This document shows positions 49,269 to 56,855 of a stretch of 64,000 bases of DNA, piece after piece (within the stretch, counting starts at the first letter, position 1; every line of letters starts with the position of its first letter). The translations under genes were made by a program, and so were the position numbers. The notes beneath the pieces were generated by a model, which worked only from the letters and a program-made list of their open reading frames with translations, had not been told where the DNA came from and did no database searches. This stretch comes from Saprospiraceae bacterium (GTDB lineage Bacteria; Bacteroidota; Bacteroidia; Chitinophagales; Saprospiraceae): contig JAHDBJ010000026.1 of assembly GCA_020630435.1 (NCBI GenBank), positions 1 to 64,000 of the forward strand, read 5' to 3'.

Positions 49269-49904
49269 ATGAAAAAGTATTTAGTAGAATTTATAGGAAC
49301 ATTTTTCCTTGTTCTAACAATTGTAATGACTGTTTTAGGTGGTGCAGGGGCAATGGCACCTGTCGCAATCGGTAGTGCCTTAATGGTAATGATTTTCGCT
49401 GGAGGTCATATTTCAGGTGCGCACTATAACCCAGCTGTTACTTTAGCGGTTTTCCTTAGAGGCAAATGCCCCGCTTCAGATGTTGCACCTTATATGCTTT
49501 CTCAAATAGCTGGTGCTGCTTTAGCGGCATTAGTAGGAGGCTTTTTATTAGGAGCTCTTGGAGCTGCTGATCCTGTAGCGTCTGATTTATCAAGCAAAGC
49601 TGGCGGAGCTATTCTAGCTGAGTTTTTAGGAACATTTGCTTTGTGTTATGTCGTATTAAATACAGCAACGGCTAAGGGTACTTCTGGCAACTCTTTCTAT
49701 GGTTTAGCTATTGGTTTTACAGTATTAGCTTGTGCTTATGCCTTAGGAGGTATATCTGGTGGTGCTTTCAATCCTGCTGTAGCTGTAGGTATTAGCGTTG
49801 CTGAAATGAGCTCTTGGAGCAATATCTGGATATTCTTAGTAGGAAACTTTGCTGCTGCTGCTGCTGCTGCATATACTTTCCTTTTTGTAAATGGAAAAGA
49901 CTAA
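49269..49904 (+). CDS. MIP/aquaporin-family channel with altered selectivity-filter position
   Basis: Six membrane helices in 211 residues and two NPA boxes: Asn54-Pro-Ala56 (GAHYNPAVTL) and Asn168-Pro-Ala170 (GGAFNPAVAVG). In most aquaporins the second box reads NPAR, with Arg forming the ar/R filter; here Val171 takes that place, so the pore may be wider or less polar than a strict water channel. The C-terminus carries a run of seven Ala encoded largely by GCT repeats. Monocistronic, ending at a strong terminator. Confidence 0.93.
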   Translation: MKKYLVEFIGTFFLVLTIVMTVLGGAGAMAPVAIGSALMVMIFAGGHISGAHYNPAVTLAVFLRGKCPASDVAPYMLSQIAGAALAALVGGFLLGALGAADPVASDLSSKAGGAILAEFLGTFALCYVVLNTATAKGTSGNSFYGLAIGFTVLACAYALGGISGGAFNPAVAVGISVAEMSSWSNIWIFLVGNFAAAAAAAYTFLFVNGKD

Positions 49905-49925
49905 AACTAGAATTTAGTATAAAAT

Positions 49926-49964
49926 AAAAAAGTGTCCTAGAATAATTTTCTAGGACACTTTTTT
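49926..49964. terminator. Strong bidirectional terminator
   Basis: AAAAAAGTGTCCTAG / CTAGGACACTTTTTT is a perfect 15-bp stem with a 9-nt loop between the convergent aquaporin-like and SH3-like genes. Confidence 0.9.
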
Positions 49965-50026
49965 CATTATTGAAAAAGTTGAAAAGCCGTTTTATAATGC
50001 TTGTATATCAAAAACAGCTTCTGAAT

Positions 50027-51367
50027 TTACTTTCCTTTCTTAGCAAGTTCTTCTCTTGAATAAAGAATGTCTGGAGAGACCGTGATAAAATCCTCATTTC
50101 GCTTCCAATCATTTTTTATCAATATAGCTTGAGGATAAAAAGTATTGATAATATCAGCATGTTCTATATCTATAAAACCAATATCTTCAGCAGGCACATA
50201 CCCCATTTGTCCTGAAGGTGTTTGGACTAAAAGATATTGATGAATATGCTTTTTACCTTCAACTACCGAATAGGACTCCGAGTGTTTTACGACTGTTAAT
50301 AGGTCACTAGATGTAATTGTACTGATAGATCGTGCATCCTTTGTAGGCTTAACTTTCAATACAGCTGTATTATCTCTTATCCCTGCTTCTGGTGCTATCC
50401 TTGTTTCATCATATAACAGACGATACTTGTTTTCGTATTTGTCCCAATTATAGGTATAGGTGACATATTCTAAACATCTTTCTTCTATATATTTTTGCAA
50501 ATCAGTCTCATAATCCAATTTATATTGAGTACATTTTTTATAATCTAAAAATGATATTCTAATCGAATTTTTATCTATTTGAGCATACTTAAACAAGGCT
50601 GGTGATTTGGTATTTTCTCTAAACGTCAAGGTCATTCTTTCCTCAAAAATATTAACTAATGTCCCCGCTTTCATAGAATATATTTCTAAAGCTCGTTCTT
50701 CAATATCACTACCATTCGCAAGCGTACTTCTTTGTATAATAAACTCAGGAATTTTATCTTCTGTAACATCCGCTAATAATAGTTTATGGATACTTGTCTC
50801 TCCCATAGCACTTACTCCTGAACATTTTAAATGGACAGACTTCCCTTTATTATTGGTAAGTACTAGATAATATTCATTATAAATAGGATTCATATAGTCC
50901 TGTTTGTGAAAATTATCTCTTCCTTGAATGGAAGCTATCCACATTACTGCATCCTCAAAGCCTTCATTTAGTCGTATTGTTTTATTGTGGAAAGCTTTAA
51001 GCCTTGAAGGAACTTCATACTCACTACTATAAGTAGCCAGACCATCACCATAAGCCCAGCCAATTTGTCCATCAATGATAGAACGTACTTGATACCACTT
51101 AAATTTTTGGTTTTGATCCGCATCTTCATGTTCTAGCACACTCGTACTAACAATTTCAAATAAAGATCCTTCTTTATATTTCACAAAATCATTACTAAAA
51201 AATGTGCTGTCTGGATAAATATTGATTTGATTCAGTGCAGTAGCTGAATGAGTTGAAACAATTGATGTTGCATAAATAGCTATAGAAGACCACAGTAACA
51301 ATGCTATAGTTATTAAACCTGATATCCGATTCATATAGTTCTTATCACAATTATTGAGCCATATCAA
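50027..51367 (-). CDS. Secreted protein with two SH3-like regions
   Basis: Hydrophobic N-terminal segment (~13-33, ISGLITIALLLWSSIAIYAT) likely a signal peptide, with a possible later start at Met12. Two regions look like bacterial SH3 domains: ~45-115 (SLFEIVSTSV...WYQVRSIIDGQIGWAYGDGL) and ~325-405 (AVLKVKPTKDARSISTI...YLLVQTPSGQMGYVPAEDIG). Between them lies a ~200-residue domain with no recognised motif. Such proteins usually bind peptides or cell wall. It is the last clearly chromosomal gene before the mobile element. Confidence 0.85.
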   Translation of the reverse strand: MIWLNNCDKNYMNRISGLITIALLLWSSIAIYATSIVSTHSATALNQINIYPDSTFFSNDFVKYKEGSLFEIVSTSVLEHEDADQNQKFKWYQVRSIIDGQIGWAYGDGLATYSSEYEVPSRLKAFHNKTIRLNEGFEDAVMWIASIQGRDNFHKQDYMNPIYNEYYLVLTNNKGKSVHLKCSGVSAMGETSIHKLLLADVTEDKIPEFIIQRSTLANGSDIEERALEIYSMKAGTLVNIFEERMTLTFRENTKSPALFKYAQIDKNSIRISFLDYKKCTQYKLDYETDLQKYIEERCLEYVTYTYNWDKYENKYRLLYDETRIAPEAGIRDNTAVLKVKPTKDARSISTITSSDLLTVVKHSESYSVVEGKKHIHQYLLVQTPSGQMGYVPAEDIGFIDIEHADIINTFYPQAILIKNDWKRNEDFITVSPDILYSREELAKKGK

Positions 51368-51744
51368 AAGACAGACTCAATATGTTACAAAATCTCATTT
51401 AAAACATATGCTATTTTAAATAATGTATATTATACTTTATTCAATAAGTAAAGATTGGATTAAATATTTGGGTTATGCTTTTTATTGGTTGGGTGCTCAC
51501 AAAATATACTACTACAAAAGTAGCCAAATCTAAAGACATAGTCAAGTTTAGTGCTTTAAGCTTCTTTGGTATAATGATAAAAGAAAAAGTTCTTAAAATA
51601 AAAAATCCACAAAATCCCAAGAATGGAATTTTATGGATAAAGTAGTGGTGATGGACGGATCGAATGACCGCCAACCCTTTTCCTTTCATTTTCAAATACT
51701 TATATCCTGTCAACGACATGGGTTAATGATTCGCCGACAAATTG
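51368..51744. other. Junction region between chromosome and element
   Basis: Gap between the last chromosomal gene and the first small gene of the element. An imperfect palindrome (ACTTTATTCAATAAGT) lies at 51433-51448 and a small inverted repeat (CTACTTTTGTAG) near 51510-51525. Either could mark the left attachment site, but nothing confirms it. A 92-codon ORF here is not convincing. Confidence 0.4.
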
Positions 51745-51930
51745 CTACAACAACTCCAAAAAATACACATAATATTTATGGCTGCGTCTTAGAGCCTTTA
51801 AGTAACGTTCCTCTTCTGGAGTATCTTTATATTTTTCGAGTAGTTGTTCAAAAAAGATAATGCGGTTTTTGTAATGCTGCACCCTCGTTTTTATCTCGTT
51901 GGTATGCAGGGTTTTCTTTGGTATATTCAT
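51745..51930 (-). CDS. Small hypothetical protein, 61 residues
   Basis: Read from the ATG at 51930 the product is helical and charged (NRIIFFEQLLEKYKDTPEE, RYLKALRRSHKYYVYFLELL), unlike random translation. An in-frame upstream ATG at 51987 would add 19 residues. No family is recognised. It is the last of the leftward genes below the XRE repressor. Confidence 0.45.
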   Translation of the reverse strand: MNIPKKTLHTNEIKTRVQHYKNRIIFFEQLLEKYKDTPEEERYLKALRRSHKYYVYFLELL

Positions 51931-52040
51931 GTTTAGAATAGTTCTTGCAACAAAATGATTTAAAAAATCTGTATAAATATAAATCAATTTGTTTTAAAAA
52001 TCAAAGTAAACCATCTACATAAATAATTATCTCCAAAAAT

Positions 52041-52166
52041 TTATTTCTTTTTAATAGGCGATTGCTCCAAAATTTCGTCGATTCCTTTCTCCTTCTCCAA
52101 CTCCTTTATCCGCTTTTTCATCTCCTCAATTTCGGTTAGCATTTTCTTTTTTTCCGATCCTGTCAT
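52041..52166 (-). CDS. Small coiled-coil protein, 41 residues
   Basis: A short Lys/Glu-rich product (start MTGSEKKKMLTEIEEMKKRI) with heptad spacing. Its ATG overlaps the TGA of the lipoprotein gene by ATGA, a strong sign of translational coupling. Function unknown. Confidence 0.5.
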   Translation of the reverse strand: MTGSEKKKMLTEIEEMKKRIKELEKEKGIDEILEQSPIKKK

Positions 52167-52702
52167 TTACTTGTAATTGCTCTGAAAATTCTAGCTTTAT
52201 ACGATTTATATCCTTTAGGTAACACCACTTTTTTAGATGCACTATATGTTTTTTTAGGATGCAAAATCTTAGGAACTTTAAATCGTTGAGTTTCTATAAT
52301 CTCTTTATTTTTGTTATAAAAATCAATTTGGACTTCTAAATTATAAGAAACAAACATTGCCTTATTTTCAGCTTTATATTCAAAATAATACTCTGTTTTG
52401 GATAACTTCCTATTTAGTATTGTTCCTCTTTCTCTTGTTTCTTTTGTATAATGTTTTATAGTATGAACTAAGTCTAAAAATTTGATAGGATTATTCAATT
52501 CTTCTTCAACTATTTTCGAGCCATCATTTTTAGAATTGTCAGTTTCCTTTCTTTGATTATTAGTTTTAACCTCTTTTTCTTTTAGTTTTAATTCTCTTTT
52601 TGTCAACTCCAACTCTTTTTTCAGCAATTCTTTTTCCTTGTCAGATGTTGTATTTTGACAGCTTAATAAGAACACAAAGCCAAGAATAAAAAACCGTATC
52701 AT
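52163..52702 (-). CDS. Mobile-element lipoprotein
   Basis: Lipobox LLSC (Cys15), a long coiled coil (~20-55, Lys/Glu-rich), a polar linker and a ~100-residue beta domain (FYNKNKEIIETQRFKVPKIL, KKVVLPKGYKSYKARIF) reminiscent of FxLYD-type lipoprotein domains. Surface lipoproteins on mobile elements can act in entry exclusion, but that role is only a possibility here. It lies 18 bp downstream of the XRE repressor gene on the same strand. Confidence 0.8.
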   Translation of the reverse strand: MIRFFILGFVFLLSCQNTTSDKEKELLKKELELTKRELKLKEKEVKTNNQRKETDNSKNDGSKIVEEELNNPIKFLDLVHTIKHYTKETRERGTILNRKLSKTEYYFEYKAENKAMFVSYNLEVQIDFYNKNKEIIETQRFKVPKILHPKKTYSASKKVVLPKGYKSYKARIFRAITSK

Positions 52703-52720
52703 CTATTTTAATTTTTCGTT

Positions 52721-53089
52721 TTATTTTGCTTCTACTCCTTTGATTGTTTTATCTACGCCCTTATCCTTTTCTAATAGTGCGGTATATTTTCTATATAATT
52801 CTAAATTTTCTTTTTCTAATTCAAGATTTCTCTTTTTTAGCATTTCCAATTCTTTACTATCAAGTTGATTATTGATAGTTTCTCCTTCATAAAGTTTTTT
52901 ATAGATGATACTATTTAGGTCAACTTTAAAGTATTCACAGATTTGTATAAGTACATTTAGTGGTGGTAATGAATTACCTTGCTCATAAGAAGATATGGCT
53001 GCCTTGCCTTTATCTAACAACTTACCCAGATTTTCCCCACTAATTTTAGCTTCCCTTCTTAAATAATTGATATTCTTACCTAAATACAT
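52721..53089 (-). CDS. XRE-family regulator with C-terminal coiled coil
   Basis: Helix-turn-helix domain at residues ~5-60 (INYLRREAKISGENLGKLL, then ISSYEQGNSLPPLNVLIQIC), followed by a coiled coil (~75-110) that probably dimerises it. It diverges from the rightward operon starting at 53281, the usual place for a repressor of element genes. A possible operator lies at 53177-53192. Confidence 0.92.
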   Translation of the reverse strand: MYLGKNINYLRREAKISGENLGKLLDKGKAAISSYEQGNSLPPLNVLIQICEYFKVDLNSIIYKKLYEGETINNQLDSKELEMLKKRNLELEKENLELYRKYTALLEKDKGVDKTIKGVEAK

Positions 53090-53137
53090 TATTGAAAATA
53101 AAATATATTTTTAAATCAAACTTTTGTTTATTTAAAA

Positions 53138-53169
53138 TTGACTTTACTGTTTAAATTGTACTATATTTG
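53138..53169 (+). promoter_or_regulatory. Promoter of the rightward element operon
   Basis: TTG at 53138-53140, a 21-nt spacer and TATATTTG at 53162-53169 fit the Bacteroidota promoter. Transcription should start near 53176, leaving a leader of about 105 nt before the first gene at 53281. Confidence 0.6.
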
Positions 53170-53176
53170 TCCTGTC

Positions 53177-53192
53177 AGATAATACAATATCT
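53177..53192. promoter_or_regulatory. Possible repressor operator
   Basis: AGATA-N6-TATCT is an inverted repeat just past the predicted transcription start of the rightward operon, where the divergent XRE protein could block it. Short arms make this tentative. Confidence 0.3.
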
Positions 53193-53280
53193 CACAAGAT
53201 AAATAAAAATCAATCTTAGTCCAAAGATACGCCATCTTTTGGGGTGGTCAAGCTATGTAAATCTTAAACATTTCTAAAAT

Positions 53281-53667
53281 ATGAAGTTAGAGCTAACAAA
53301 GACAGATATAGAAGTTAAAATCCTTAACAAATTACCCGATACACTTGATGATTTATTCAAAACACTATCGGTAAAAGCCTATGAATCGCTGCATACTCGT
53401 GTCAAAATGACTAAGTATAAACTAAACCAAGTCAAGCGAAACCCCGAAGTAGCAAGCTATAAAGAGGTAAGACAAATTTCTGCCTTTATCAAAGTTCATG
53501 GCTTACTGCTTATGAGAAAATACAATATGGGATTGACCAATATCACCGTCAATCAAGCCAATGAGTTATATGACGATTTTATCAATAAAAACAGCAATAT
53601 ACATGAGCCAACGCCCCCTAGTTCAAAGGAGAGTAAAGACACGCTCCTACATAGTAGGACAGATTGA
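53281..53667 (+). CDS. Mobile-element hypothetical protein
   Basis: First gene of the rightward operon; 128 residues, basic and helical (SLHTRVKMTKYKLNQVKRNP, YKEVRQISAFIKVHGLLLM) with a polar Pro/Ser-rich end. The helical basic core may bind DNA, but no named family is recognised. The next gene begins inside its 3' end in another frame. Confidence 0.75.
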   Translation: MKLELTKTDIEVKILNKLPDTLDDLFKTLSVKAYESLHTRVKMTKYKLNQVKRNPEVASYKEVRQISAFIKVHGLLLMRKYNMGLTNITVNQANELYDDFINKNSNIHEPTPPSSKESKDTLLHSRTD

Positions 53668-53824
53668 AACGATTAAATCCCACTTGCAGCAAACAGGAAA
53701 TTTTAAAGAGGGAATACACGATCCTGCGGTTGCCTTGCAAATAGGAAAATTACTAGCACTTACCGACATTCTAAACGATCCGCAAATTCAGTTCAACAGT
53801 ATTATTCATTTATTAAAAACTTAA
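53603..53824 (+). CDS. Small mobile-element protein, 73 residues
   Basis: ATG at 53603 chosen over an upstream in-frame ATG at 53561 because it shortens the overlap with the previous gene to 65 bp. The product (SYIVGQIETIKSHLQQTGNF; AVALQIGKLLALTDILND) is helical and ends 3 bp before the next gene. Unknown function. Confidence 0.6.
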   Translation: MSQRPLVQRRVKTRSYIVGQIETIKSHLQQTGNFKEGIHDPAVALQIGKLLALTDILNDPQIQFNSIIHLLKT

Positions 53825-53827
53825 ATC

Positions 53828-54085
53828 ATGGAAGGTACACAACTATCCGTTAAGCAACGAAATCAACTAAACAAATTAGAAGCCTTACAGCAACTCAATA
53901 AGCTATTCAATGAGCAAACCTTTAATAGAGCCAATCCAAAGGAGTTACAAGACTTATTCCGAGTAGCCGAAATGGACGACAATTACAAACTATACCACGA
54001 AGAAATAAACGAGGCAACTCAAAACGCTGAAACTAAGCTAAGAGAAAGCATCAATATTGAGTTGACCTACGAATTACACACTTGA
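53828..54085 (+). CDS. Small mobile-element protein, 85 residues
   Basis: A Gln/Asn/Leu/Glu-rich helical product (QRNQLNKLEALQQLNKLFNE, then FNRANPKELQDLFRVAEMDD). It starts 3 bp after the previous stop, so co-translation is likely. No recognised family. Confidence 0.65.
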   Translation: MEGTQLSVKQRNQLNKLEALQQLNKLFNEQTFNRANPKELQDLFRVAEMDDNYKLYHEEINEATQNAETKLRESINIELTYELHT

Positions 54086-54163
54086 TTTTTCTTTTCATTT
54101 GGGTTCATGGGCGGTGTAGAGGGGGCACCGCCCACTTTTTAGATAAAAACAAATTATAGAATC

Positions 54164-54418
54164 ATGGCTAAATCAGTATTAGAAGTATATCAAAAAGCAC
54201 AGCAAAAGGAGATCAACGCTAGAATCAAAATCAACAAATTAGAGGAAAAAAGAAAGGACTATGAAGCTGATCTTATCCTAGATATTTTGAGTTTAGGCGG
54301 TCATCGAGGTATCAATTATGTTAAGGATAAAGACCAACTCTATCGAATAGAAATATCAGGAGAAACAACACCTTTTATTAGTTCTATATCTGTAATAGAA
54401 GTTATCCAATGTTCGTAG
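54164..54418 (+). CDS. Small mobile-element protein, 84 residues
   Basis: Coiled N-terminal half (VYQKAQQKEINARIKINKLE) followed by a short beta region (INYVKDKDQLYRIEISGETT). Preceded by a G+C-rich stretch (GGGCGGTGTAGAGGGGGCACCGCCC near 54109-54135) that can form a hairpin in the mRNA. Unknown function. Confidence 0.65.
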   Translation: MAKSVLEVYQKAQQKEINARIKINKLEEKRKDYEADLILDILSLGGHRGINYVKDKDQLYRIEISGETTPFISSISVIEVIQCS

Positions 54419-54504
54419 TGCTTATAAAACTCCTAGCCTTTAGCTTTTTGGTTTATGCTTCTTATGATACTTTAAAAATGATAAAAAAAGATCCTTATGA
54501 ATAA
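54409..54504 (+). CDS. Single-helix membrane peptide, 31 residues
   Basis: ATG at 54409 overlaps the end of the previous gene by 10 bp. The product is one hydrophobic helix with a short charged tail (FVVLIKLLAFSFLVYASYDT). Its small size leaves doubt, but the overlapping layout matches neighbouring small genes. Confidence 0.4.
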   Translation: MFVVLIKLLAFSFLVYASYDTLKMIKKDPYE

Positions 54505-54655
54505 TAATGAAAGTAGAGCAAAATGCAGTGAACCTGTTATTCTAGGCTCTATTATCGGAAGTACATCAAGTTCAAAGCTAAACTCAGAGAAGATGTATGA
54601 ACTATCAATAGAAATTATAAAAAAGATAGAAGTTAGATTAATGAATCTAAAGTAG
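54497..54655 (+). CDS. Small mobile-element protein, 52 residues
   Basis: ATG at 54497 overlaps the stop of the membrane peptide gene by 8 bp. The first half is polar and Ser-rich, the second half helical (KMYELSIEIIKKIEVRLM). Its 3' end overlaps the leftward gene at 54633 by 23 bp. Unknown function. Confidence 0.4.
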   Translation: MNNNESRAKCSEPVILGSIIGSTSSSKLNSEKMYELSIEIIKKIEVRLMNLK

Positions 54656-55001
54656 TTTCTAAATGCTTGCGTATTTCGCCATTAGGAAAGACATCAGAAG
54701 CATTTTGAATATACAATTTAAGGAATTTTGTATGCTGATTTTTGACATAAACCACAAAAAGCCCTGAGTCATCTTTTTTACCAATTTTATAAAGAAGATA
54801 TGTACAGCCTTTATATCTAAAAACAGCACCAAAGTCTTTACCATAGGTTTCATCTTGAATATACTTTAAGATATGAACATTATTGGTAAACGCATTTGGA
54901 GGTACTTTTTCAAGTAAAGCAATTATTTCGAAATCATCTTTTATAAAATTAAATATATCTATGAGGTTCATAAGTACTATGATTGATTTAGTGAAACACA
55001 T
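54633..55001 (-). CDS. Leftward hypothetical protein inside the rightward operon
   Basis: 122 residues (or 112 from Met11, ATG at 54971, which I favour). A compact alpha/beta protein (FEIIALLEKVPPNAFTNNVH; GAVFRYKGCTYLLYKIGKKD; DVFPNGEIRKHLETTL). It interrupts the operon in the opposite orientation, as cargo or anti-defence genes on mobile elements often do. No family recognised. Confidence 0.65.
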   Translation of the reverse strand: MCFTKSIIVLMNLIDIFNFIKDDFEIIALLEKVPPNAFTNNVHILKYIQDETYGKDFGAVFRYKGCTYLLYKIGKKDDSGLFVVYVKNQHTKFLKLYIQNASDVFPNGEIRKHLETTLDSLI

Positions 55002-55043
55002 ACAAAATTATATATAAAAAATGATAATAGCTCGAAATAGGAA

Positions 55044-55388
55044 ATGACAGTCGAAGAAATCGCAGCATATCAAGCCGCTTGGAATAGAGACGTTATATAC
55101 TTCCTTTTTTGTTGTGGTATAGTCCTCTTTCTTTTATGGTGGAATCTTTACGTCACTTACGAGCTTAAACACGAAAAGCCATTAAAAGATATACCCACAC
55201 AAATCATAAAAGACGGAGAGGAATACAAGCCATTAGGACAATATTATTCAACAGAGGAATACAAGAAAAGAAACGCAGCTCACAAAGCTAAAAAACGCCC
55301 TAAGAAACCCCCAAAAGACGGTGTTTATGAATGGTCAGTCAAGTATAAAAAAGGAAAATTTAAAACAACTCAAATAAAAGATGATTAA
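55044..55388 (+). CDS. Membrane protein with basic cytoplasmic tail
   Basis: One membrane helix (residues ~17-38, VIYFLFCCGIVLFLLWWNLYV) and a long Lys/Pro-rich tail (KAKKRPKKPPKDGVYEW). It overlaps the next gene by 8 bp, so the two proteins may work together at the membrane. Unknown function. Confidence 0.7.
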   Translation: MTVEEIAAYQAAWNRDVIYFLFCCGIVLFLLWWNLYVTYELKHEKPLKDIPTQIIKDGEEYKPLGQYYSTEEYKKRNAAHKAKKRPKKPPKDGVYEWSVKYKKGKFKTTQIKDD

Positions 55389-56460
55389 TCAAATCATACA
55401 ACTTGCCAAACAGTTTTATTGGATTACAGTTTTTATATCCATTCTCGCTATTGCTATAAGTGGAATAACCGAAGGGTACAGCTTGTATAATGTGTATTAC
55501 AAGATTTTTGAAACGTCCATTTATGCGATTATAGCGGCTATTATTGGGGTAAGTGCTATTGAGAGTATTTCCGCTTTATTGATATATGTTACCATGTTTT
55601 CATTGATACGAGTAGGGAAGGACTTAGCTTTCATTATCCCTTTCTTATTAACTGGTACTGCCTCACTTCTTTTTATTCACAATGTCTCTATTCCCGTTTC
55701 CATAGAGGGCATTGATAAATATATTGAAAGTAAACACAATATTGATGCAGAACAAAGAGCCATTGAAAAAGAGCAATATCAAGCCGAAACCAACGCTATC
55801 AATAACTACAATCAGGAAACCCAACTCCTAGAAAAAAAGTACAAAAGCGACAGTATCGCAGTAGAAAAAAAATACCTTATTAAATACCTCAATATCCAAA
55901 AACAAAGCCATCAAAAAATACAATCTTACCAAGATAGAGCCTTTGTTGAGCAAAAGGATTATTCTACCTCCATACAAAGAGTAAAAGCCAAACGCAAGTC
56001 ACAGATTAAAGACAATGAAACTGATAAGGATATAGCTCTATCAACTTTATATCAGGACTTCAATAACGCTAAGAACGCTAATTTTTACAAAAGAGATAGC
56101 GTAAATACAGCCATACAAAACTATGCTATCCATAAAATAAGCCATAGAGTAGGAGAGAAGGAGTATAGTAGGAGTGTTATTACCAATTCCTTTTATTTTT
56201 CGATTATATGCCTTGCAATTACTTTCTTTTTCAATGCCTTATCGAAAATTAAAACGACCACTCCCCTACCCGATAACGTTACCCATGAAGCTAAGAACGC
56301 TAAGAGGAACGCTAAAAATAACGCTAAGAACGCTAATAACGTTAAGGATTGCAAGTACTGTAAATTACCGTTCACGCCTAAACGAAAAACAAAGAAATTT
56401 TGCTCTGATGCTTGTCGAGTGGATTACCATAAAAACAACAATTCAAGCACTATTGAATAA
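55381..56460 (+). CDS. Membrane, coiled-coil and zinc-finger protein
   Basis: Three N-terminal helices (~15-33, ~45-70, ~88-103), a long coiled coil (~115-255), a fourth helix (~268-288), an Asn/Lys/Ala-rich linker and a C-terminal zinc-finger-like knuckle with Cys324, Cys327, Cys341, Cys345 and His350 (CKYCKLPFTP... KKFCSDACR). The topology places both the finger and probably the coil on defined sides of the membrane. Combining a membrane anchor with a nucleic-acid-type finger suggests tethering of replicating DNA, or an anti-phage sensor, but neither is shown. The linker is coded by AACGCTAA repeats. Confidence 0.8.
   Translation: MINQIIQLAKQFYWITVFISILAIAISGITEGYSLYNVYYKIFETSIYAIIAAIIGVSAIESISALLIYVTMFSLIRVGKDLAFIIPFLLTGTASLLFIHNVSIPVSIEGIDKYIESKHNIDAEQRAIEKEQYQAETNAINNYNQETQLLEKKYKSDSIAVEKKYLIKYLNIQKQSHQKIQSYQDRAFVEQKDYSTSIQRVKAKRKSQIKDNETDKDIALSTLYQDFNNAKNANFYKRDSVNTAIQNYAIHKISHRVGEKEYSRSVITNSFYFSIICLAITFFFNALSKIKTTTPLPDNVTHEAKNAKRNAKNNAKNANNVKDCKYCKLPFTPKRKTKKFCSDACRVDYHKNNNSSTIE
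56065..56345 (+). repeat. AACGCTAA microrepeats inside the zinc-finger gene
   Basis: AACGCTAA occurs at 56296, 56308, 56320 and 56329, with AACGTTAA at 56338. The two-unit string AACGCTAAGAACGCTAAT at 56320-56337 recurs exactly at 56065-56082, 250 bp upstream. They code for NAK/NAKN-type residues. Slippage here would alter linker length. Confidence 0.7.
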
Positions 56461-56486
56461 TCAAAACTAATGTCACTAGATAGTTT

Positions 56487-56855
56487 GTGAATTACTACGA
56501 TTACATAGAATCCAAAAAGTTATTCCTAGAGACTTTGGCGTATATGCGGAAGAAACTAAAGAGCAGCTCTGATAAAGTTATCCAGGAAAAAAATATAAGC
56601 GATTACGCACAGCTTCCGACCTGGATAAAAATGGCTTCTATGAACATTGAAAACTTAGAAAATTATCTGGAGACAACCGAAATAATTATACAACAGCAAC
56701 AACGAGAATTGGACGAAGAATATAGGAGAGGAATTGAACGAGGAAAAGAAATTGCGGAAAGAGGACAAACCGAGCGTGAAGCTCGATGGAGAAACCCCGA
56801 AGGCTTCCGCAAAATTTATAATCGCTACAAAGACGAACTCAATGACATTAGATAA
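56487..56855 (+). CDS. Mobile-element hypothetical protein, coiled-coil
   Basis: A GTG start (56487-56489) gives 122 residues, helical and charged (ENLENYLETTEIIIQQQQRE, LDEEYRRGIERGKEIAERG). It overlaps the DUF3987 gene by 14 bp. Small coiled-coil partners next to primase/helicase genes often help loading; here that is a guess. Confidence 0.65.
   Translation: MNYYDYIESKKLFLETLAYMRKKLKSSSDKVIQEKNISDYAQLPTWIKMASMNIENLENYLETTEIIIQQQQRELDEEYRRGIERGKEIAERGQTEREARWRNPEGFRKIYNRYKDELNDIR

Noticed and set aside
51441..51719. 92-codon leftward ORF next to the element boundary
   Set aside because: Unusual composition, no recognisable features and no coupling to neighbours; weak evidence.
56734..56841. 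Upstream start for the DUF3987 gene
   Set aside because: The first 36 codons overlap the end of the previous gene; ATG at 56842 gives a normal short overlap and keeps the full domain.
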